Below are positions 53,781-61,500 of a DNA stretch of 64,000 nt, piece by piece. Every line of letters begins with the position of its first letter. The stretch's first letter is position 1. The notes beneath the pieces were generated by a model, which saw only the letters and a program-made list of their open reading frames with translations, had not been told where the DNA came from and made no database searches. Source of the DNA: Moorena sp. SIOASIH. GTDB lineage: Bacteria; Cyanobacteriota; Cyanobacteriia; Cyanobacteriales; Coleofasciculaceae. A program made the translations under genes and the position numbers. The DNA lies in contig NZ_JAAHIH010000004.1 in the NCBI RefSeq assembly GCF_010671925.1, positions 549,501-613,500 on the forward strand. The letters are read 5' to 3'.

Positions 53781-55001
53781 TTACAGGTTCAGTGTGGGCT
53801 TCTTACCAACACCACCCAACGGTTCGGTTGCTCGGTAAGCTTTACTGCTGACGGGATGCCCCACCGCCAATTTCAATATGTTAATTGCCGCATTCACATC
53901 TCTGTCAGCTACATAACCACAGTTGGGACAGGAATGAATGCGGTCTTTTAGTTTTTTAGGTACTTTTTTCCCACAGTTGGAGCAATTTTGACTAGTGTTT
54001 CGGGGGTTTACTGCTTTCGTTATTAGTCCAGCATTTTCGGCTTTGACTGACAATATAGACAGGAATTGTCCCCAACCAGCATCTAATATGGACTTAGCTA
54101 GTTTAGTTCTAGCCAGTCCTTTAATATTTAATTTCTCATGAGCAACTAGATCGTGGTCGTCTAGTAATCCTTTCGCTGTTTTAAAGTGAAAGTCTTTTCT
54201 GGTATCTGCTACCTTTTTATGAGCTTTCCCTAGTTTGCTGACAGCCTTTTTTCTATTACTGCTACCCTTTTTTGCCCTACTGACAGCTTTTTGGATTTTC
54301 TTTAATCGCTTTTGAGCCTTTCTATAGTGTTGAGGGATGGGTATCTCTAAACCATCCGACTTTACTAAGAACGATTTAAGACCCATGTCTATCCCGATGG
54401 GGTTGGTCGCACTATCTACTGGGATAATCTCCGGTACAGTATCATCTTGGATTGACAATGTGACGTAATAGCCATCAGCCTTTCGGGTTATAGTAGCAGT
54501 CTTTATCTTGAACCCTTCTGGGATTGGCCGATGATAGATCATCTTAACCTTTCCAAATTTTGGGAGAGTTAAGATGTTTCCATTTATTGGGTTCTTAGAC
54601 AGAGAGGGAAAAGTGAATGACCTATATCTGTTTTTTCCTTTAAATCGAGGTCTCCCGCTTTTCTTTCCATTACTGTCACCTTTTATAAACCGTTTAAAAG
54701 CAAGGTCAACTCTCTTTACGCAGTCTTGCAAAACTTGGGATTGAACAGCCCCATACCAGGGTCTATCTTTCTTTAGTTGAGGAAGAGTCTTCTTCTGGGA
54801 AAAATAATCAGGATTATTCCGTAAATTCGGTAAATGGCAGACAAGAGGACAGGAGTTGATGGAACAGCGATTTTGTTCATACCAGTCAAATCTGTCTGCA
54901 AGTAAGTAATTATATTGATGACGGAGCATATCCAGCCATTTTTCTATCTCTACCTCTTGCGACTTGGTCAACCTTAATCGGTATTGACACGCTGATATCA
55001 T
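53781..55001 (-). CDS. tnpB: Intact TnpB nuclease (IS200/IS605, IS1341 type)
   Basis: 406 residues, full length. The RuvC triad is visible: Asp in PIGIDMGLKSF (about 198), Glu in LVAHEKLNIKGL (about 290), Asp in VADRDVNAAINIL (about 372). The zinc ribbon is intact (QNCSNCGKK and HSCPNCGY). N-terminal OrfB_IS605 helical region with SQVLQDCVKRVDLAFKRF. TnpB proteins use an omega RNA from the element's 3' end to cut DNA. This is the only tnpB in the window with all catalytic residues and no repeat insertion. Confidence 0.9.
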   Translation of the reverse strand: MISACQYRLRLTKSQEVEIEKWLDMLRHQYNYLLADRFDWYEQNRCSINSCPLVCHLPNLRNNPDYFSQKKTLPQLKKDRPWYGAVQSQVLQDCVKRVDLAFKRFIKGDSNGKKSGRPRFKGKNRYRSFTFPSLSKNPINGNILTLPKFGKVKMIYHRPIPEGFKIKTATITRKADGYYVTLSIQDDTVPEIIPVDSATNPIGIDMGLKSFLVKSDGLEIPIPQHYRKAQKRLKKIQKAVSRAKKGSSNRKKAVSKLGKAHKKVADTRKDFHFKTAKGLLDDHDLVAHEKLNIKGLARTKLAKSILDAGWGQFLSILSVKAENAGLITKAVNPRNTSQNCSNCGKKVPKKLKDRIHSCPNCGYVADRDVNAAINILKLAVGHPVSSKAYRATEPLGGVGKKPTLNL

Positions 55002-55068
55002 TGTTGCTGTCCTCTACTTTTCGACCTATTATTATAGTAGCATACAGCTAGTCAAATGGCAAGTCAAA

Positions 55069-55236
55069 ATGAAAACTATAAAAATGACGATACGATTAAC
55101 CGAATACGAGAAGAGGAAGTTAGAACAAGAAGCAGAGAAAAGAGGGATGAACCAGTCAGAGGTACTTAGAAGTTTGATAGCTCGTTTCCCCGTTCGCGTA
55201 GCGTCGGCTTTGCCGAATCCCAAAGACTCTGTGTAA
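55069..55236 (+). CDS. Small ribbon-helix-helix DNA-binding protein, divergent from tnpB
   Basis: 55 residues: KTIKMTIRLTEYEKRKLEQE, AEKRGMNQSEVLRSLIAR. A short basic beta strand and two helices fit the Arc/CopG-type RHH fold; MNQSEVLRSLI is the typical turn and second helix. It is divergent from tnpB, with 67 bp between the starts, so it could regulate the element. A palindromic repeat (gttcgcgtagcgtcggcttt) at 55193-55212 is read in frame and supplies part of the C-terminus (VRVASALPN). Confidence 0.7.
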   Translation: MKTIKMTIRLTEYEKRKLEQEAEKRGMNQSEVLRSLIARFPVRVASALPNPKDSV

Positions 55237-55261
55237 AATTCATCCCTGGAGACGAAACCTT

Positions 55262-55336
55262 AGGACAGTGGAGCCTTTATGGTTGACAGGCTATGGGAAA
55301 AAGGTTAAAACTTATTGATTAAGGCTCCACTGTCCT
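55262..55336. repeat. 16-bp inverted repeat with 43-base spacer
   Basis: aggacagtggagcctt (55262-55277) and its exact complement aaggctccactgtcct (55321-55336). It could form a long stem near the left end of the IS605 element. Function unknown. Confidence 0.7.
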
Positions 55337-56313
55337 TACGGTAACTTTAAACGCTCATCCTTACGGATTGAGATGTGGGGCTTCTTTTACTGGACAGCTA
55401 AAAATTCCATTAAATCAAAACTCTGGGCTGATAAGTTGAGCCGGTCTAGATGCCTTCGGTAATCTGGACGCGAGGGTGACCAAAAATTTGGGTCTCAAGC
55501 CCCGTCCTTCTAGGACGGCTTTTTCTTTTTGTGCTACAATGTTACGTAGAGTTGTCCCACGTCAAAATGATAGTATTAGAATTTAAGGTCAAAGGGAATA
55601 AAACTCAATATGCCGCCATAGATGAGGCGATACGTACTGGTCAGTTTGTACGAAATAAGTGCATCCGTTACTGGATGGACAATAAAGGGATAGGACAAAA
55701 AGACCTGTATCGCTATAACACGTGGCTCAGAGCTGAATATCCTTTTGTTAAAGACTTAAACTCTCATGCCTGTCAAGCTTCAGTGGAAAGAGCCTATAGT
55801 TCAATTTCTAGGTTTTACGATAAGTGTAAAAAACAAGTCCCTGGCAAAAAGGGTTATCCCAAGTTTAAAAAGTTTTCCCGGTCAGTTGAATACAAGACAT
55901 CAGGCTGGAAACTTTCCCTTGATACCAAATCAATAAAATTCTTAGACAAAAAAGGAATTGGGAAACTAAAACTCAAGGGAACCTGGGAAGTGTGGCGTTA
56001 CGACCAAAAGCTGATCAAGCGAGTTAGGTTAGTACGTCGAGCAGATGGTTACTATGTCCAGTTTTGTGTCAAAGCTGATCTTAAAGAATCTCTAGAACCA
56101 TCACATACCAACATTGGGTTAGATGTAGGACTGAAAGAATTTTATACCGATTCCAAGGGAAACATAGAGCCAAATCCCAGGTTTTATCGCAAGGGCGAGA
56201 AGCGGTTGAAGTTTCATCAACGCCGAGTTTCTCGCAAAAATAAAGGCTCATCTAGCCGTAAGAAAGCCGTTAATAGATTAGGCAGGATGCACCTTAAAAT
56301 AAGTAGGCAACGT

Positions 56314-56340
56314 GTTGGCGTAGCCTGCGCGAAGCGCATA
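56314..56340 (+). repeat. 27-bp palindromic repeat inserted in frame in tnpB
   Basis: gttggcgtagcctgcgcgaa plus gcgcata, between caacgt and gaacatgcg. The relic at 49619-49640 reads straight through (aataagtaggcaacgtaaaa) and shows the uninserted state. Confidence 0.85.
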
Positions 56341-56397
56341 GAACATGCGAAGAGACTCGCGCGTTGCGTAATCCACTCTAACGATGTGGTCGCTTAC

Positions 56398-56421
56398 GTT
56401 CGCGAAGCGTGCCGTAAGGCA
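56398..56421 (+). repeat. 24-bp palindromic repeat at the RuvC Glu codon of tnpB
   Basis: gttcgcgaagcgtgccgtaa plus ggca, between gcttac and agattta. The relic has gtctatgaaaaa at the same place, which encodes V-Y-E-K, so the Glu codon was lost here. Confidence 0.82.
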
Positions 56422-57089
56422 AGATTTAAGGGTGATAAATTTGGTCAAAAATCACTGTCTCTCCAAGTCTATTAATGATGCAGGTTGGTATCAGTTTAGA
56501 AAATGGTTAGAGTATTTTGGACGAAAGTTTGGTAGACAAACTGTAGCAGTCAATCCTAGCTATACTAGCCAAAATTGCTCAAACTGTGGTGAAGTTGTCA
56601 AAAAATCGCTATCTACTAGAACCCATACCTGTAAGTGCGGGTGTGTGTTGGATCGCGACCATAATGCAGCTATCAATATTCTAAAAAGAGCCTTGGGTAC
56701 TGTAGGGCATACAGGAACCTGGATCATTGATCCGAACGCTTATGGAGAACTGTCCTCTACTTTTCCTGGCTCCGGCCTGGTCGAGCAAGACGGCTCTGTG
56801 AAGTAAGAATCCCCCTCCTAGACGGACGGGGAGTGTCAAATAACTCGGTTGGCAAAAAACGCAAACAACTCCGTCGAACGATAGGTCTTATTCCACTCTG
56901 GGAAAGACATTATACTCTGGTTAATGGCCAAAAGTAAAACGACCGCCAGAAGTAGCCGAGGTGACTGGCTACTCCTGGCGGTAGATTCGGGTCATCGCTA
57001 ACCGCTACAACAATCTTGGAGTTGCTGGAGTGGGAGACCAACGCCATCACAACTCAGGTGCATTACCAATGCTTGATAATGTACTGCAA

Positions 57090-58400
57090 TTAACGAACAC
57101 CAAAGTCAGCAGTTATCACCTTAACTCCACCTGCTGGTGCCCACTGATCAATAAAGTTGCTAATTCCGGCATTGGTAACAGTAAAGCTGCCATCACCATT
57201 GGAAAAAGCCACAGGTATACTACCCCAACCTGGAGCTTGTCGTACCAGGGCGATATCGGTGCGACCATCGCAGTTAAAGTTGCCAGTTATCACCTTAACT
57301 CCACCTGCTGGTGCCCACTGATCAATAAAGTTGCTAATTCCGGCATTGGTAACAGTAAAGCTGCCATCACCATTGGAAAAAGCCACAGGTATACTACCCC
57401 AACCTGGAGCTTGTCGTACCAGGGCGATATCGGTGCGACCATTGCCGTTAAAGTCACCAGTTATCACTTTAACTCCACCTGTGGGTGCCCACTGATCAAT
57501 AAAGTTGCTAATTCCGGCATTGGTAACAGTAAAGCTGCCATCACCATTGGAAAAAGCCACAGGTATACTACCCCAACCTGGAGCTTGTCGTACCAGGGCG
57601 ATATCGGTGCGACCATTACCGTTAAAGTCACCAGTTATCACCTTAACTCCACCTGTGGGTGCCCACTTATCAATAAAGTTGGTAATTCCGGCATTGGTAA
57701 CATTAAAGCTGCCATCACCATTGGAAAAAGCCACAGGTATACTACCCCAACCTGGAGCTTGTCGTACCAGGGCGATATCGGTGCGACTATCCCCGTTAAA
57801 GTCGCCAGTTAAAACCTTAACTCCACCTGTGGGTGCCCACTTATCAATAAAGTTGGTAATTCCGGCATTGGTAACATTAAAGCTGCCATCACCATTGGAA
57901 AAAGCCACAGGTATACTACCCCAACCTGGAGCTTGTCGTACCAGGGCGATATCGGTGCGACCATCGGCGTTAAAGTCACCAGTTATCACCTTAACTCCAC
58001 CTGTGGGTGCCCACTTATCAATAAAGTTGCTAATTCCGGCATTGGTAACAGTAAAGCTACCATCACCTTCGGAAAAAGCCACAGGTATACTACCCCAACC
58101 TGGAGCTTGTCGTACCAGGGCGATATCGGTGCGACCATTGCCGTTAAAGTCACCAGTTATCACCTTAACTCCACCTGTGGGTGCCCACTTATCAATAAAG
58201 TTGCTAATTCCGGCATTAGTAACAGTAAAGCTGCCATCACCATTGGAAGAAGCCACAGGTATACTACCCCAACCTGGAGCTTGTCGTACCAGGGCTATAT
58301 CGGAATAAGCTTGAGCTGGTTTAGCCATTAAAGTAAAGGCTAGGGTTATAGTACAAATAATTGTACTTATACGCCTTACCCAGGTTGTCATGTTATTCAC
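57090..58400 (-). CDS. Secreted FG-GAP/VCBS repeat protein
   Basis: 436 residues: signal peptide (IICTITLAFTLMAKPAQA, cleavage after AQA near 31) and seven 58-residue repeats. Each repeat has DIALVRQAPGWGSIPVA, then GDGSF(T/N)VTNAGI(S/T)NFID and a calcium-loop-like GDFNGNGRTD (DxNxNGxxD). Seven blades would make an integrin-like beta propeller. Repeat DNA (174-bp units) is nearly identical, so copy number probably changes by slippage or recombination. It lies 166 bp downstream of the giant gene on the same strand, perhaps co-transcribed. Confidence 0.85.
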   Translation of the reverse strand: MNNMTTWVRRISTIICTITLAFTLMAKPAQAYSDIALVRQAPGWGSIPVASSNGDGSFTVTNAGISNFIDKWAPTGGVKVITGDFNGNGRTDIALVRQAPGWGSIPVAFSEGDGSFTVTNAGISNFIDKWAPTGGVKVITGDFNADGRTDIALVRQAPGWGSIPVAFSNGDGSFNVTNAGITNFIDKWAPTGGVKVLTGDFNGDSRTDIALVRQAPGWGSIPVAFSNGDGSFNVTNAGITNFIDKWAPTGGVKVITGDFNGNGRTDIALVRQAPGWGSIPVAFSNGDGSFTVTNAGISNFIDQWAPTGGVKVITGDFNGNGRTDIALVRQAPGWGSIPVAFSNGDGSFTVTNAGISNFIDQWAPAGGVKVITGNFNCDGRTDIALVRQAPGWGSIPVAFSNGDGSFTVTNAGISNFIDQWAPAGGVKVITADFGVR

Positions 58401-58520
58401 CTTTTAGTTTTTAAATGTTTAGTATTAACACCAGAGTAATCTTAACATTGTTGTATAGTCCGGTCAAACAATCCCTTCGTATAGTTTTTATCCCTATAAA
58501 AATTCTTAGCTGTGTGAATA

Positions 58521-58553
<33 letters not shown>

Positions 58554-58566
58554 TAGCTTACTATTC

Positions 58567-61500
58567 TTAACTAATATCTGTCAGCAAAAGATTCAAGTTT
58601 TCCACCGTTAACAAAGGCAAATTAGGATTCTCTGTAGTACTCACATTTTCTGGATTGGAAAAGAAACTAAAACTAAATAGATATCGTCCCCTGGTTTTAT
58701 TGGGGTTTTTCTGTTCCTGCCAATAGTCAATTTCATCGACAATATTTGTTCGCAGCTGTTGAGTCACTTGTAACATAGTGGAATCCCCAGACTTTTGAAC
58801 CGTAAATCGAGGAGTTAGTAAAACAGGTAAGGAAGCTAATAGTTCTTCTTCATTACCAGTGGCGCTAGTATTGCTAGCTAAAGCAAAGGCATACTGACAG
58901 CTAATCCGAATATCATAAGGACGGTTAATGATAGCTGGTAGCAAGACTTTGAATAACTCTTCGAGATGCTTATCCAAGGCTTTACTTCTGGAATCGCCCA
59001 GGTCTGCAATATCCCAACGCTTATCATTAACTATTAGAGGAGTAATCCGATTCTTAAACCGGACTTCAGGAGTCTGGAAGATGAAAGCAGCATTGGTTTC
59101 CCGGCCATCAATCAAATTTTTATTGCGGGCGAGACGGATAGCACCCCAGGCATTTTGATAGTCCAACACATCCAAATTAGTTACAGTCACCTTACGGTCT
59201 GGTAATGCCGACTCCCCAAAGGTTTCTACCCCAGTTGCATCAAGCAATTTGGTGAAATCATACTCAATTGTTGTATAAGGTACTGTGAGGGAGTTAGTGG
59301 TGAAATCGTTTTGCCTGGTCTCATTTAACTCATACCCTGGTAACTCAATATCTAAGATTTGTTGATCAGGAACGGGTTGATCAGTAACGGTTTTATCAGT
59401 AACGGGAATATTGTTAGTGGGAGTGATGATAACTGTTTTGGTTTCTTGGTCAGCGGATAGGTTTTCATCAATGTTGTAGTGAACTGTCTCGCGAGATGCC
59501 TGTGCGATCGCTATCGGTTGCCAAATTTGCCATGACCTAGCCACGTCTTCTGCTAGAGTCGCAAAGGCACTGAGGGCAGAAGTAACCGTAGTCTCGTTGT
59601 CAGAGGTTAACCCGGTTTCCAAAGCTTTGAGATCACTGGCTAGGGTTGGATATAGATTGTTAAACCGCACCAGGGTATCCAACAGTGGATCAATAGTATT
59701 GGTCGTATCGATAATTGTGCCAACACCCACTGGGTCCGCAATGTCTGCATTAACTGCATTACTCAGCACAAGGGTAAAGGTTTCATTATTTTCAAAACAA
59801 TCATCGCTGTTGACTGGCACCCGAATTTCTTTGGTGGTTTCACCTGGATCAAATTCTAGACTTCCGCTCGTTGCCGTGTAATCTCCTGGTGCTTTCGCAG
59901 TGCCATCCTGGGTTTGATAATCAACCGTAACAGTATTGTCAGAGGGAGGAGATAAGGTAATAGTGAAAACTGCTTCTACGTCTTGATTTTCTTCGGGTTC
60001 CTTCAAAGAGACATCATTAATGGTTAATTTAGAGGAACCATTGTATTCAATCCGGCATTCAATGGTATCTTGAGCCACATCGGGATGTTCATAGAGGAAA
60101 ACATAATTCCAGTCTCGAATATCCTCAGCACTGAGAATCTCACCAGCAAAGCTGTCGGGGTCAGGAATTGCTGTATGGGAAATCAGAGAAGGAGGAAGGG
60201 GAAAATCTCGCAAAGGAATGGGAATTTGAACATCTCCAATTTGATTAGGCTCATCGTTGAGAGGTTGAATAAAATTGAGCCAAGAGGAGGTGGAATTAGT
60301 AGTATTAATCTTGTATTCCAACTCATTAACCTGATAGTTCAGATTAACCGCAATATCTTCGTAACGCTGAGGAGTTTGGGTATTAAAGAAAAAGGTTAGC
60401 GTAGACTTACCATTGTTGGCATCGCTCAGTTCAATTTTAGCTGGAGATAAGGTGAAATCTATCGATTGAAGCAGAGCTTGCTTTTCTGCGTCAGAACTAG
60501 TGGAGTTGGGTGTACTTTCAGGATTGGTGTAATAAGCCCCGTTTATCACTGGTTGCCCAGATAAACGAGGAATATCTTGATCAGACCATTGATAGCGATC
60601 AGCGATCGCGACATCCACGTTATATTGAACAATGGTTTCAATGTCGTAAGCATCCGCTAAATTTGTCAGCAATTCCTTTTGGAGTGCTTCCACCGCTAAG
60701 GTTTGGCGAGTAGTATACTCTTCGGATTGGAGTGCTTCCACCGCTAAGGTTTGGCGAGTAGTATACTCTTCGGAAGTTGTATCCACAGAAGTCTCCAATA
60801 CATGGGTCACATTTTTACTAATCGAATCGGCCAAACTTGCTTTGACATCTAAAATCCGCCCAATCTCATCCTTTAAAGTGCTATCATTCACTGCAGGGAT
60901 AGCTGTTTCCGGTTTCAGGATATCTTCAATAGCACGTAAATAGTTACGGGCTAAACCATTCAGGTCTACCGCATCCACTCGCACGGTTTCTGTTGAGGTT
61001 TGGTCAAGTCCACCATCTTGGGTGTAGCTGTAAAGGTTTACTTCCCCTGACATTAAGGTATTGCTCAAAGGCGCAGCGGAAAAGAAGTAGGGGAAATCCT
61101 CTTTGATATCGTAACTAATCCCGGTATCCCCCAGATGAACTGCCCACAGGGTATCACTGTTTTGAGGATTAGCATTATCAATATTCCCAGCATCCCTCCC
61201 CACTGCTAGCTTTAAGTTAGGTAGTGCTTGCTCAAATGCCTTGGCAAAGGGGTCAAGGGAGGCCAGGCGTTCACTAAACTCAGCATTTTCATCATCTGAG
61301 GAGCTGGTCAGCACAACGGTTTTGGGGGCAAAATAGGCTGATACTACCTCAGCTTCAGACACATCGTCGGAATGCATCAAATCCTCGTTGCGTCGCATTT
61401 CCAGCTGTACGGTGACCGGGAAAAGTAAATCCGTTGGATACAGAAGACTATTATTGTTATCCCGGAAGGTGAGATCAACCGTTGTGCTAGCTACTGCTGG

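Larger units (their letters stand above)
53766..55390 (-). mobile_element. IS200/IS605-type element with intact tnpB
   Basis: The right end is a 10-bp hairpin (cccacactga/tcagtgtggg, 53769-53798) whose loop contains the tnpB stop codon. The left end is probably near 55350-55390, with a ctcatcc/ggattgag hairpin and gtggggcttcttttac, which parallels gtgtgggcttcttacc at the other end. No tnpA (Y1 transposase) is present, so mobility would need one in trans. The exact left border is uncertain. Confidence 0.65.
55567..56806 (+). pseudogene. tnpB: TnpB broken by palindromic repeat insertions (frameshift)
   Basis: The frame starts at ATG 55567 (MIVLEFKVKGNKTQ). NIGLDVGLKEF near residue 190 holds the first RuvC Asp. 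A 27-bp repeat at 56314-56340 adds nine residues in frame (VGVACAKRI). A second, at 56398-56421, sits at the expected Tyr-Glu-Asp-Leu motif, removes the Glu codon and shifts the frame; the proper C-terminus then continues one frame over (DLRVINLVKNHCL, SQNCSNCGE, CVLDRDHNAAINIL) to 56806. Zinc ribbon and last Asp are intact. The GTG at 55531 is an upstream alternative start. Confidence 0.88.
55490..56837 (+). mobile_element. IS200/IS605-type element with broken tnpB
   Basis: The left end has the hairpin agccccgtccttctaggacg at 55498-55517; the right end reads aatccccctcctagacggac then ggggagtgtcaa at 56809-56839. The same ends delimit the relic at 49490-49985. No tnpA. Confidence 0.75.

Noticed and set aside
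57505..58308. Long + strand frames opposite the FG-GAP gene
   Set aside because: They are shadows produced by the 174-bp periodic coding sequence; the minus frame has a signal peptide and a known fold.
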